From: Euborellia annulipes
Lineage: Eukaryota > Arthropoda > Insecta > Dermaptera > Anisolabididae
Direction of reading: 5' to 3'
DNA: 64,000 nt
Assembly: GCA_023213315.1 (NCBI GenBank)
Contig: JAKCPI010002671.1
Span: 62,001 to 126,000 of the forward strand
A program made the translations under genes and the position numbers. Below are positions 42,003 through 53,496 of the stretch, in pieces (the stretch's first letter is position 1; each line of letters starts with the position of its first letter). The notes below the pieces were generated by a model. That model saw only the letters and a program-made list of their open reading frames with translations. It made no database searches and was not told the origin of the DNA.

Positions 42003-43122
42003 TTTTTTTGTGATTTATAAATATTATGGTGAGTCTTATAGAAGAATATATAACAACCATATCGATAATATAATTATTTAAGCTTACTCAAAGAAATAAA
42101 AGATTTTTATTGGAAGAAAAAAATATTACTTTTTTTAATGTAAAAGAGCAAGCAAGACATTTCGGCCGTTTTGGTTTATTTTTATTTATTTAATATTTTG
42201 ATAAACCCTCTAAAGAATATTTTTATTCTCCAGCAAAGGGTAATATTTCCGTATAAATATGATTTGAGTTTTATATGAATAATACGGGGAGACATCAGAC
42301 ATTATCACTTTATCACAAATGGCTTATAAACAATCGATGGCTTCCACTTAATTTTTTTTTTTTTTTTTGATGATCTCATCAAATATTCAGCCCATCAAAT
42401 TTCATTGGCTTTCAAATAGAGTCATTAAAACTTTTCACTGTTCTTGAGAGCCTCTCTAACAGGGAAAAGAGCGCATCAAATATAAACGACCCACCCTCTC
42501 TCCTTATTGGCTAATTGGAAAGCCATCATCCAGTCGAGTACGGCAAAATACAAAACAAAATTAAATCTTTTTTCCCCCTTTTTTTTTAAGTTTTTTGATG
42601 ATAATAAAATTTTTTATTGACCTAACAATAAATTTCATTATTGGCAGAAATTAGTAGTAGAAAAGCTGGGATGAGAAGATGTTTAATAGTTTAAGGGATG
42701 ACATTATTAAGTAGTTAATGCTAATGAAGAACGTAATAATTGAATTTAATGGTCTATTGAGGCCAAAATATAATAAAAAAGGTAAAATTAAAAAATTTGT
42801 TGTGAGAAATAATGAAAAGGCTAATTAATTAATATTAGATAACTAGATCATAACATTGTTAAAGAAGAATGTTGGAAAAAATTTTAAGTTTTTAGTTAAC
42901 CTTATAGAGAAGATAAAAATAGTTTAGAAATTTTTACAAATGTTCCATCACCCTGAGTAAAATCAATACAGGTATCAAAATAAACAAACTAGGGTCTTTA
43001 ATTTATTTTCTACCAAAATGAAGATCATTCTTTCTTGGACTAATGTGTAAAATTACTGCTGCTATTATTAAACATCTCTTAAGAATTTGTAATAATTGTA
43101 GATCTTAAATAATTTAATTAGG
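42003..43122. other. AT-rich spacer
   Basis: A mixed patch at 42380-42550 has no frame. No element recognised. Confidence 0.4.
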
Positions 43123-43200
43123 GGGGCCGCCCCGGGGCGGGGGTGGGGGTGGGGGTGTCCCCTTCCCCGCGGGGGGGCGCCCGGGGTTGGGGGGGGGGGG
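43123..43200. repeat. G-rich low-complexity tract
   Basis: About 78 bp of nearly pure G and C (GGGGTGGGGGTGGGGGTG-type units), unlike anything nearby. It may be a G-quadruplex-forming tract or an assembly artefact. Confidence 0.6.
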
Positions 43201-43544
43201 AAAGAGAGAGTCCAAGAAAGGGATAGCAATTTTAACATTATCAGCCAATTTATAAAAAAAAAAAAAATTATTTCCCATAAATTTTAATTATTTTGAAAAT
43301 ATTGAATTCACAAATTAAAGATTTAATCTTCTCTCAGAGATTTGCGATTCCTCGCCATAGTACATTTATACAAAACATTTTGAAATTCAGTTGTGTTTTT
43401 ATCAAAAAATATCTTCAAATATTATCTTAAATGTTTTTTAAACACTTTAAAAGATAACGGTGGAAAAATGTGAGATGAGAAACTTTTGTTTTTATAATTA
43501 TAAAAAAAAAAAAAATAGAATCAGAAGTTCTTTTTTTATTATTT
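43201..43544. other. AT-rich spacer
   Basis: Nothing recognised. Confidence 0.4.
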
Positions 43545-43706
43545 CATTTAAGGTTTTTTTTGGCATCTAAGGCCATTTAGTCTCTATTTATTTCAATTGG
43601 TAGCCAATCCAGATGAAATAAATTTTTATAGCATATGACGGATTGTCTTGACCCCCAGCACAAAAGGCAGAAGCTCTACCACTGAGCTATGACCCAAGGG
43701 CCTCTA
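43545..43706 (-). mobile_element. SINE B, reverse, near full-length
   Basis: On the minus strand: GGCCCTTGGGTCATAGCTCA, then GTGGTAGAGCTTCTGCC (classic tRNA A-box region), GGGGGTCAAGACAATCC at the B-box position, body, AGACTAAATGGCCTTAGATG and an A-rich tail. It gives the clearest tRNA resemblance of the family. Confidence 0.85.
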
Positions 43707-43872
43707 ATCATAAGTTGCAAACACAATTTGCAAATGTTAAGAAAATTTGACATATGAAATATATGATCAAACCAATATTATAAGTAAAAAGAATATTGTT
43801 TTTCTTTTGGCTCATCTTCGATATTAATTTATTATAAATGAATTACAATTTTTAGATTTAAAATCCCAATTC

Positions 43873-44840
43873 TTGGGTTAATTATGTTATTTAAGAAGGA
43901 TTCTACAAAAAATAAAATTCTCGTTTATAATATCATTTTTGAAATTTTAGGCGTAGGATTCATTCCTCCCCTTCTTCTCTGTAAATGGCATATTTAATCC
44001 TTAAATTTTTCCTTTTCTGTATATTGAAAGGTAAGTCCTATTGCTCCGATTAAAAGATCAACTCGTTGACCTACGATGGTTTAACACAAACAAATGGTAT
44101 AACAAAATAAATAACAGCTTATTGCAAGTTGGTTAGGTCGGAGTCAAAAATAAATAAATATATTTTAAAAAAATAGTAAGTAGCCTAAGGCCTAAGGAAA
44201 AAAATATAAATGTCTATATAAAGTTATTTATTTTCTTTTTTTCTTTTTTTTTTTTATAAAAAAACATTTACACTTTTTCTCATTCACACTCACATTCACA
44301 CAGTCTTTTCGGCAACTTAGGCCATTTAAGACTTTAAACGATATCCGTTATTGATTATTATACATATTGGGGTCCAAGCATTCTTATTTAAGCCATGTGG
44401 TATCCAAATGCCTTAAATAAAATCTTCGGACTGCCTGGGGTCCGAACCCGCGACGTTCGGTATAGAAGGTAGACGCGCTACCAACTACTCCAAGCCCCGT
44501 GGGCTCTTTTTTTCTTCTCGGACTACAGGTTTCAACCACTTAATCTTAGGAGTAAATGTATCTAGAAAAATCCAAATTTCGCTCTCTAGCTGAAGAATGC
44601 TTTTGCGTTCGCAACCTCTGATTTGAGGGGAAAGAAAAATAAATAAATAAATAAAATATATTTCTATAATTATACTGTATATTCTGTAAGCCTCCTAGTA
44701 TTGAGGTTAATTATGTTAGTGAAGAAAGATTCTACAAAAATAAAATATTCATTTATAATCATTTTTGAATTTTAGGCGCAGGATTCTTTTCTCCCTTTCT
44801 TCTCTTTTTGATCCTTAAATTTTTCGATTTCTCTTCATTC
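43873..44840. repeat. Locus flanked by about 150-bp direct repeats (family D)
   Basis: Bases 43873-44023 and 44702-44838 share TTAATTATGTTA, GATTCTACAAAAA, TTAGGCGYAGGATTC, CTTCTTCTCT and ATCCTTAAATTTTTC in the same order. The segment between (from about 44029) matches 50885-51108 plus 51728-51780 and contains a SINE A. The direct repeats may be LTR-like ends or a local duplication; no TG...CA termini or primer site are evident. Confidence 0.5.
44238..44507 (-). mobile_element. SINE A, reverse, full length
   Basis: On the minus strand: CCCACGGGGCTTGGAGTAGT, A box and then TATACCGAACGTCGCGGGTT with B box, the ATTTTATTTAAGGCATTTGG pair, CTTGGACCCCAATATGTATA and a GAATGTGAGTGTGAATG tail with poly(A). 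CTTTTTTTCTT flanks both sides. The paralogous family D site at 51060 has the uninterrupted sequence. Confidence 0.85.
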
Positions 44841-45330
44841 CTTCTCAAGGTCAAAAATAATAATAACTTGGTGATTAAAGTACAAGAATGAAATGTATTT
44901 CTTAACAGGACATAAATTCGTTCTAGATATGGCCTGTAGACGCCGAACGAGGAGGTTGTCTGTTTTGTTTGTGTGAGAAATTCGATTCGAGTTGTTTGTT
45001 TGCTCGATTCGATTACTCGATTATATTATTTACTATTCAAAATTGAGCATAAGGAAAGCTATTTTATTATCTTTACATACACCTTAATATATTAAGACAG
45101 CATTTTGATTAGATTCCTTCCTTCTTTTTCTTTTTTTTCGTCTCTTGTTCAACTGTCTACTTTTTTTTCACGCAGACATAGTCACAGACAGATAAACAAC
45201 TTGAAAATGTCTTTTACATTATCTACATCCTTTTATTAAAAATATTATAATTTGTAATTTTAGTTTATTATTACATCTAAATGTGTTAATTTTGAAAAAG
45301 AAATAACTCCATGTCATAATTAATTCGTTT
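44841..45330. other. AT-rich spacer
   Basis: Nothing recognised. Confidence 0.4.
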
Positions 45331-46306
45331 TTACTTTCTCTTACCCTAGAAAAGTGGAAATGTAAATGCAATTTATTTTTTAAAAAATCTGGTCGCACAG
45401 CCCTATAAATTGTGTGCTGTGCTTGTCACACCAGATTTTTTTGTGTCGATATATATTTAGTTTCCGTCGATATATTAAAAAAACCAAGGTCTTTAAATAC
45501 ACATGTTGGCCAGAAACTAGTAAATAAACAATTTTCAGGTCACAGTTTTTGATTGGTCCACGTCATGAAGCTCCTCCTTGCATATATTTTTCTATTTGGT
45601 AGCATTGTTGACTGCCTATAACCTAGTTCACATTCATTTTGTTTTGTTTGAAAATTGTATAGTTTCTGACTAAACTAATTTAGACCCTGGTATTTATACT
45701 GCTTTATTAATAATATGCCGTGTATAAATTTTTATAAATTGTTTGTTTCGAACGATTTTTTACAAAAGGAGGAGCTCCATGACGTCACTCTCTTGTAATG
45801 GAAAAAATGTAAACAAACCGAGTTTGACCCCCCAAAAAAAACATAGAAAAATATTACCATGGCAACCATTTCTTTTATCTTTCCTATGAAATACAAAAGC
45901 AAAGTGGGTTTAAAACAATTTCGCGGGCAAAATGAGAATAATCATTTTCAAGATCATCTAAAAAATAAAATTTTGAATTTTAATCAAAATCGTTAGAGCA
46001 AATTTTGAGTAGGCTAAATCAAAAAAAATTGAAAAAGTACAACAGTAAAGTACTAGTAGTTTTTGGCTGATTTTGATTAAAAGCTTATTTTCACGTGGGG
46101 GCTGCCCAACTTAAATATAAAATTTCACTATTCTAGCTTAATTTCTTCATGATTTAAATTTAACACAAACAGACAGAAATCCACTTTTTTGAACTCAGGG
46201 GACCTCAAAACGTGTAGATCCATCAAAATCTCAACATCGAATTTTTTACATGAATCCAATACTTTCTCTCTATATATATTATCATAAAGGTAAGACAAAG
46301 TAAAAA
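45331..46306. repeat. Foldback family X copy with internal insertion
   Basis: It starts at TTACTTTCTCTTACCC, contains the central hairpin half (GCTTGTCACACCAGATTTTT, ATATATTTAG), and resumes after an insertion with CCATGGCAACCATTTCTTTT. It follows the right arm to CAACATCGAATTTTTTACAT and AAGGTAAGACAAAGTAAAAA. The long left arm is missing. Confidence 0.75.
45483..45838. mobile_element. Insertion with GTCATGRAGCTCCTCCTT inverted repeats
   Basis: CACGTCATGAAGCTCCTCCT (about 45560) is inverted as AGGAGGAGCTCCATGACGTC (about 45768). The segment lies between X blocks that are adjacent in the 38 kb copy. Outer ends are less clear. A non-autonomous DNA transposon is likely. Confidence 0.45.
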
Positions 46307-46549
46307 TGTCCAAACAAAATCGGAATAAAATTTATGCAATACAAACTAATATTACCACCTTGAACAATAAAAATATATCTAAGTAGAAATAAAACTTTAA
46401 CGATATAATTACTTATTTATATCATTTTAAAAAAGAAGGTAGTAGTAGGTATATAAAAAAAATGATTCAATTAATTTGATGTTTTTTAAATTGGCCATTA
46501 AATAAATTATTTATTTTAATTTTGAAAATAAACACAATAAAATGCGCAT
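46307..46549. other. AT-rich spacer
   Basis: Nothing recognised. Confidence 0.4.
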
Positions 46550-46925
46550 TAAAGCCACGATTGTTATCGTCATGGTGGTGATGGTAGTGGTAGGGGATTA
46601 ATTCGCTGCTTAAGGAGAGCATTGAGCTCAGCCCGGGGTGTACTGCTGCCGTCCTAAAGTCTTTAACATTTATGTTTATGTGGAGTGTCAGGCTATGGTT
46701 TGGTGGTGGGGGGAACTCGCCCCTTTGCCGCCATCTACCTCCCCTCTAACGCCTCTCCTGCATTGATTTCACGTGACACAGCAGCGCTGCCTGCCGGCGT
46801 TTCAAGTGTTTTCATTTGAGCCGGCCTCGTCGGGGTGGGGGAAGAGAGGGGACCAGCCCTTTTGCTCTTCCCCCTCCATATTCCCTTGCCGTCACCCAAC
46901 AGGAGACGAAAAATTCTCTTTGGAA
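46550..46925. promoter_or_regulatory. GC-rich unique island with YY1/Pho-like and E-box sites
   Basis: The window's clearest unique GC-rich island. It has TTTGCCGCCATCTACC (YY1/Pho-like), TTTCACGTGACA (E-box CACGTG), the palindromic CAGCAGCGCTGCCTG, and GCCGGCGTTT. No convincing reading frame in either strand. It is probably regulatory or a non-coding first exon. Confidence 0.35.
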
Positions 46926-48902
46926 ATCAACAGTTAATTAAAATCCGCAATTTTAATGAAATTGGAATATTTTACTTTTTTTTTTAGTAATTAAAGTTTG
47001 TGAAATTATGATATAGAAGATTAAAATAAAATATGATAGAGTTGTGGTTATAAGTTGAGTCTATAATTACCAATAGCAAAAAAAATTTTTGAATAAACGT
47101 TGTTTTAATTGATCAAAATAAGAAAAAATTTAGAAGTTAATTCCATAGAATTTTTTTATCACTTTTTAAATATATAGATAATATTCTTTTTATGATTATG
47201 GTATTTTACTTTCAATCAGATGAATAAATTTTGATTGGCTGATTGTAATATTTAAGTATCAGGGTAATTCGATTTTGATTACTGGAAGATAGGCAACCCA
47301 TTTGACCAACACGCTTTTTCGATTGGAACACGAATGTGTTGTCAACTTTATAGTGGTGCGTATAATAATAATGCAATTATTTAATTAGAGGACAAAAAAA
47401 AAATTTCTCTTAAAATTTGTTTAGAAAAATATATAAAATTTTTTAAAATTAGTGCTTAATATTGCTAAAAATTTTCAATAAAACTATAAATGAGAAACGG
47501 AGGTATTCTTTATTCACTAAACTTTATTTCTTTTCAAATGACGTTTCGGTTCGGCAATAGAACTATTCATTAGTAGATCCATTAAATACATAACATTTTA
47601 AGCAGATTATAATTTTTTTAAATGCCACAAAATATATTTATCCGGAAAATCATTGTCAATGTCAAATGTTAGCATAATGAAAATATTTAACACCATAATT
47701 CTAAGCATCCGGAGAAGAGATAAATTAAATTAATTATTATTTACTTATACTACCTGGTAGTATTATATAAATTTATATTTATATTTTTCCATATCTGAAC
47801 CGAAATGTCAGACAGCTGCTAAAAAATAAATTTTAATAAACAAAGAATAGGCCTACCTGCATTTATAACAATAAAATTGCTGAAAAATTTTATTGATTTA
47901 GCCTCACAAAATTTTAGTAAAACAGAAATTTGTATGAGAATTGAAAGGGCATATTTGATATTTCAACAAATGAAATTTTATTACCAGTAGGCTATTAGTG
48001 AAAAATGAAAATTATTTTGCCGTCCTCATGGAGTAACTTTAAAAAATAAAATGAAAAATTTATCTGTTGTTTAAAAACTACCATCATTCTAATTATAAAC
48101 AAAATTTATATTATTAATACATGTTTATTTATGAAGTAAAAATTAAATTTATCATAAAATTTAGGTTTATTATATAATAACTATATATTAAATGTGAATG
48201 ACGATTAAATGTGAATATATTAGAACTCCAGATTGTGCGACTAATATTGAAAATATTTTGATTAAAAAAAAAGTGCTTGTTAAAAGTAAAAGGGATTTCA
48301 ATTTCTCCCGCCTCATTTCTTTCCAACCTTAAAGAGAAACCTTAAATTTATTAACGCCATTAATTCATTAACAAAACGTCAATTAGTCTCAAATTTACTA
48401 GAATGGCTTTCTACATTTCTTCATCAAACTATTTTCGATTCTGCTAATAAAGATTTTAATTTATACCATTAAACGAGGAAAAAAAACTTCTCCTTAATTG
48501 CCATTTATTTGATTGATAAAATTTAGAATTCGATTCGAAATTGTCTATTAGAATTCATTATTGGGTTTTAATAAATAAAGAAATTAAATAGCGAAATAGG
48601 AAAATAAATAAATAAATAAATAAATAGATAAGGTTTTGCATAATGTTAAAAAATTTAAAATTCAATTGGCGAATCTTTTTATCTAAATAATCTCGTAAAT
48701 TTTTGAAAATGAATTTCAAATTCTAATTTGTTGATAGGAATGGAATGCAGTGAAAATAATTTTAATAATTTTAAGGTCAATAAACAAAAACATCCTCCAA
48801 TGATTTATAAAAATAATAAAAAAATTCTTGATTAAGTCCAATATATTAATTAAATAATAATCGAAAAAATGCCAGTTTTAGCTTGGATAATTCGAAGTTT
48901 TT
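46926..48902. other. Long AT-rich stretch with family Z arm and tail-like motif
   Basis: Bases 47275-47345 carry GATTACTGGAAGATAGGCAA and CTTTTTCGATTGGAA (family Z). On the minus strand 47580-47525 reads CTAATGAATAGTTCTATTGC then CGAACCGAAACGTC, the GATGA-stem-CGAAACG pattern. Otherwise featureless, with (AAAT)n at 48601-48628. Confidence 0.4.
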
Positions 48903-49055
48903 TTTTTTTATTTGTTTAGGGTCTTTTTCGGCATCTAAGGCCATTTAGACCCCAACCATATTTATTACAAATCATTGGTAGCCAATTCAAATGAAATAGA
49001 TTTTTCTCGCTTGGGAAGGGACGCGAACCCAGGACCCTAGGAACGAGAGACAAGA
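48903..49055 (-). mobile_element. SINE B, reverse
   Basis: On the minus strand: GTCCTGGGTTCGCGTCCC (excellent B box), AAGCGAGAAAAATCTATTTC, GGTCTAAATGGCCTTAGATG, CCGAAAAAGACCCTAAACAA and an A tail. The first part of the head is lost near 49050. Confidence 0.8.
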
Positions 49056-50884
49056 ATTTCATTTATCTTTTAAAAATGAATACTTAATAAATGTTATTAT
49101 ATATTATGTATTATATAATTTATAAAAGCATAAAAATATATAAATATAGGCCAGGAATCTAATAGGGAATCTGATAATACCGGCTGTTAGACTAGCCTGT
49201 CATCTTTTGCAAGAGTGCTGAACTATTTGACAGTTAATTTTTAAATAAATCATCTAACGTAAGCCTTCTTTAAGTTTTTCTTAATTGATATGTGATTAAT
49301 AATAATAATAAATTCATTTTTAAATTAAAAAAAGTTTCAAATCATTGTAACAGTTTGTTTTTCTGTATTTGCTTGATATCAAAAAAAAATTTTCATAATT
49401 TTTTAATAAGTCATTAAAAAAATTTAACTTCTGTCACAATAATCCCTTATGAATTTAATTCATTAAAAAAACCGCATTGAAAAATTCCTTATAATAGTCT
49501 AGTTTTTTTTTTTTTTTTTAAGTAGGTTTAGACGGCCGGCCACTCCTACTCCCCCTTAATAATACTGCCAATCGCCTTTAACCCCTCGGCTGTTAACCCG
49601 GAAATTTATTGAATTAAATAGAAATTTTTGCTAATATTTACGAACTTTTGTTGAAACATCAAAAAAAAAAGAGGTCGTTGATTTTTTTTTTTTTTTGTTA
49701 TCTGACTTTTGAATTGAAATTGCAAATGTTTTTTAGATAAAACTTTTAGCTGCTGTTATCTCCCATTTTAGAGAGCCAAGGATTCAATTCAACTGAGCAA
49801 ATTTATTTATATTGTAGGTTGTTATAACAAAAGCTATGTTTTTGTTTTTTTTTGTTTTGATTAAATTATCGATGATTTCAATTAAAAAAAAATTAGAATG
49901 AAAAATAATAAAAACTTGTTATGGTATAAAATTGACAAGAAAATTATCAAATTTAATGATATGATTATTAACTCTATAGTATAATTGATATGCTATTTAT
50001 TAAATTCTCTTTGAAACGTAAAATAATTAAATTTTTAATCAAAAGTAGATTTTAATGTTATTTATTTTATTAATATTCAGTTTAATTAAATAAAAACAAT
50101 AGAATACTTGGGATCTTCGATGATTAAATTTTTACGTCCATTTTTTTAAATAGCTTATTTAAAAAAATATTTAGTAAATTAATTTAAGCCGGAGTCGAAT
50201 ATCGAATATGAACACCAGAGGGAGACATCAAATGATACTTTTAAGTAAATTTGTAAACATTTCTAATATAATTGAAAAATATGAAAAAAAAATTAATTAT
50301 TAGTTTGTAATATCTCTTTGTATAATAAAATATAAAATTCCTAAAAGAAATTTCAGCCACGAAGGTCGAGGTGTTGACATGATTATTATTTCTTATCTAC
50401 CATACAGACAAAAAATATTTTAATCTTTTTGGTATGTATGTTATGTAGGCCTATTATTTTTTTTGCGAGGTATTTTATTTTGTAAATTCTGTTTGTATTA
50501 TTTTTTTTTTGTGATGTTAATGTTGTTATTGTAATTTTATTAATTATTTTTATATTGTATTTTTTAAAACTGACGGGATGGCCTCTGGCCAATAGTCAAA
50601 AAAACTTAGAGTTTGTATACCGTTAAAAAGACAAACTTTTTAGGCCAGCAAGTATAGAGCTAAATATTGAAATATTCATCAAAATTCGGTATATAAAGTT
50701 TCATTAAAATTCAGAGGGTTTATGAATGAAATACGCGAGCAGACAGACGGATGTGAAGTACATTAATTTAATTAATCCTTTACAAAGAACCAAAAGAATT
50801 CATAGAATATTTTTTATTTCTTATCAGAAGGCCAAGAAAATTTTTTATTATCGTTTAATTTAACTGACAAAAAAAATCTTAGTT
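49056..50884. other. Long AT-rich stretch
   Basis: No recognised element or gene. Short unique patches (49530-49600, 50570-50770) show no coding pattern. Confidence 0.4.
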
Positions 50885-51279
50885 TGAAAAGCGACTCTTG
50901 AAATTTCTTCCCATTGCTCAGATTAAACGATCATGGATGGATAGGTACCAAGTCGTTTACATACGGTGGTTTGATGAGAAATAGAAATCACAAGACTACT
51001 TCACAAAAAGAAAATAAAAAAAATTATAAACGACTATATAAAAATAATCTTATTTATTTTCTTTTTTTCTCAGACTACAGGTTCCAACCGCTTTATCATA
51101 GACCCAGTGCCGGATTAAACAAGATGGAAGCCCGCCCTTAGGCAATCAAAATCTCGAGATCCTATCAGCTAATAATTTTACCAATATGATTTCATTACAC
51201 AACAGTTTTAGAGCCCCCCCTCCCCCCTCTCCCCGAAATGTTCAAAATGTCCCCACGGGGCTCGTGGAAAATTGAATTT

Positions 51280-51425
51280 TTTTTTTTTTTTATTTATTTG
51301 TCTTTTTCGGCATCTAAGGCCATTTAGACCCCATCTCTATTTATTTCAAATGAATGAAATAAATTTTTTTTTTCCTTGGGACGGGACCCTAAACACGAGA
51401 AGCTAATGTCTTTTCTCTTGGGTCA
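51280..51425 (-). mobile_element. SINE B, reverse, inside hAT-like element
   Basis: On the minus strand: CTCGTGTTTAGGGTCCCGTC (B-box position), then TTCATTTGAAATAAATAGAG, GGTCTAAATGGCCTTAGATG, CCGAAAAAGAC and an A-rich tail (51276-51300 as poly(T)). Confidence 0.75.
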
Positions 51426-51539
51426 CGGGTCACGGGCAATCGAAATTTATATATAATACATTTAAAAAATTTTAAAATATGTTCGCCTCCCCCCCCCCGA
51501 AAAATAATTATATATACTTTTTTATACTCCTCCACTTTT

Positions 51540-51646
51540 ACCAGAGGTCGCGGGTCGTATCCGTAACAAAAATTCATTTCAATTGAATTGGCTATAAATA
51601 GCGATGGGATCTAAATGGCCTCAGATGCCGAAAAAGAGTTAAAAAA
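51540..51646 (+). mobile_element. SINE B, 5'-truncated, inside hAT-like element
   Basis: AGAGGTCGCGGGTCGTATCC (B-box region), TTCATTTCAATTGAATTGGC, GGGATCTAAATGGCCTCAGA and TGCCGAAAAAGAGTTAAAAA. Confidence 0.75.
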
Positions 51647-51780
51647 ATAACTAATGTTGCGGGGCTCCTAAAAATCGTAGGGCCCATAGGCGAATCGCCT
51701 ACTTCGCCTAATGGGTAATCCGCCACTGCTTCAGCGAGTACTAAATATATCCACAAAAATCCAAATCTCCCTCTCTATGC

Positions 51781-51989
51781 AAGCTTTCTTTCTTGTATTA
51801 AATATAAAATTTTGATCAAACAAATGTTGATTAAGCTCAAAGAATAAATTATATCTAGTAAAATAATTAATTTTTTTTCTATTAAAATCAATCATTCTCA
51901 TGAAATTATAATAAAAACATGTTTTTTTAATCAACAAGCGTACATATTCATGTATGTAAAAATAGATTTTTTTTTTGTTTGTACATTTA
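51781..51989. other. AT-rich spacer
   Basis: Nothing recognised. Confidence 0.4.
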
Positions 51990-52590
51990 GAGAACGAGAG
52001 AGAGAGAAGCCTTATAATAAATCAACGAGGAGGATGGGTCCATTTGGGCTTTTAATCTGCCCTGGACCGAAGTCACTGGCCATTTGCACCGAATGCTTTA
52101 TAGAAGCATATACCCCCTCCACTCACCCACACACACACCCTCTCTCTTTCATTCTAGTATATAATTCAACGAGAGTTCAGTGTTGCTAAATGTTAATGCG
52201 AACAATTAGAATTTACGTACCTTTTGGTACCTGCGTGTACTTCTCTCTCCCTCTATGGGGACCACCCATATCTCTCTCTCTCTTTCTCTTTCGTATGCGT
52301 CATTAGACATTAGTTCCTTGTGGTTAATTTGTTTTATAATTAATGTTATAACCTAGAGGCAATTTATTGTGATAAGTTTAATTACTTGCGGATTGCGCTA
52401 GATAAAGCACAAACAGCGGACCCCGTTTGCACTCGCAAAACACATACACACATACACACACACATACGCACACATATGCAGAGAGGTGAGAGCGAATTCA
52501 AATACTAAACACAAGCAGCTGCTTATGGAATGAAGTTTCTTTCTCCCCCTCACTCTCTCTCATTTCATCACACTTCAATTATTAATCAAG
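51990..52590. promoter_or_regulatory. Unique complex island with GAGA and CA tracts
   Basis: Contains GAACGAGAGAGAGAGAAG (52000-52017), a second CT tract (52271-52290), and a CACACATACACACA tract (52440-52470). Also present are AGCAGCTGCTTATGG (E-box) and TTTTATAATTAATGTTATAA (AT-hook/Hox-like). No repeat match and no convincing frame. Enhancer candidate. Confidence 0.25.
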
Positions 52591-52898
52591 GTTATTTTAT
52601 TAAAAAACTACCAAATCAATTTTAAATTAATTTTTTTTTAGTTAATAAAGTCCATTCCACTTCTAATGGTTTATTAGAACTTTTTTCTTTGATTAACTTA
52701 ATACTTTTCATTACTAAAAATACGTAAAAATAAAAAAAAGTGATTAAATTTTAAAATATAAAAATTAGTGAAAAAAATAGAAATATAGATGTGGAGGTTG
52801 TAAAGAAAATTTATGGAGGTCAATATTTATTTGTAAATAGTATCCTATTTAGGTAGAAATAACATTATGATATTCCTCTCAGTACATACTAAGGTAAA
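52591..52898. other. AT-rich spacer
   Basis: Nothing recognised. Confidence 0.4.
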
Positions 52899-53155
52899 CA
52901 GGGGCGTATATAAGGGGGCCGAGGGGGCCCGCCCCCCCCGAAATTTCCCAAACACATATACATAGGGATATAGGGATCTACAGATATCAGCGCAACAAAT
53001 TTTTCCGCAGGATGGAAAACTTTGGTTCCGCAAAGGAAAAAATGTTCCGCAAAAAATTTCGTGTGAAAAAAATTTAGTTTCTTAAAAAAAATTTTTCGCA
53101 GAAAAATTTTCGAGTTCCCCCCTCCCCCGAAAAAAAATTTCTATATATGCCCCTG
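52899..53155. mobile_element. hAT-like MITE (CAGGGGCGTATATA ends)
   Basis: Left CAGGGGCGTATATAAGGGGG and right TATATATGCCCCTG are inverted. Flanks AAGGTAAA and GGGGTAAA share six of eight bases. The interior repeats TTTTTCCGCA and CCGCAAAAAATTTCG. Length 257 bp. Confidence 0.7.
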
Positions 53156-53174
53156 GGGGTAAATATGATTTTGA

Positions 53175-53272
53175 GAGTTTTTAATTATAGACCACATTTG
53201 TATTAATTATTTATATTTTTAATAAATATTTTAATAATAATTATTACAAATGTGGTCTATAATTAAAAACTC
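53175..53272. repeat. 98-bp inverted repeat, family Y
   Basis: Arms 53175-53202 and 53245-53272 are exact complements (outer GAGTTTTTAATTATAGACCA, inner ACATTTGTA) around an AT-rich 42-bp spacer. A single-arm relative is near 6070-6112. A MITE remnant or hairpin RNA are both possible. Confidence 0.55.
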
Positions 53273-53496
53273 CCATAATAATAATACAAACAACAAAAGC
53301 TAAAAAATACATAACGAAGGATTTGTATCTTCCCTTGTATTGGTAGTATTACAAAAGATTTAACAGAAAGTGCGGACATTCACAAGGAAATTTTTTATAA
53401 TAATAAATACTACAAGACAGGAGTCTTTCGTCAAAACATATTTTTGCACTGCGGTCGATCAAAATATTTACAAATAAAATATTGAGTCAATGAATT
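53273..53496. other. AT-rich spacer
   Basis: Nothing recognised. Confidence 0.4.

Larger units (their letters stand above)
51108..51727. mobile_element. hAT-like element (CAGTGCCGGATTA ends)
   Basis: Left CAGTGCCGGATTAAAC and right GGGTAATCCGCCACTG are inverted. Mirrored GCCCGCCCTTAGGC and GCCTACTTCGCCTAATGG-type blocks follow. It contains two SINE B fragments. No transposase. Flanking 8-mers do not agree, so the ends may be slightly off. Confidence 0.6.
50885..51780. repeat. Family D copy, split by a hAT-like element
   Basis: CCCATTGCTCAGATTAAACG, ACGGTGGTTTGATGA and TCAGACTACAGGTTCCAACC match 44035-44540. After the insertion, TAAATATATCCACAAAAATC and CAAATCTCCCTCTCT resume the same family sequence (44555-44590). 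Confidence 0.6.

Noticed and set aside
43873..44840. LTR retrotransposon
   Set aside because: The direct repeats lack TG...CA ends, a primer-binding site, a polypurine tract or any gag/pol remnant.
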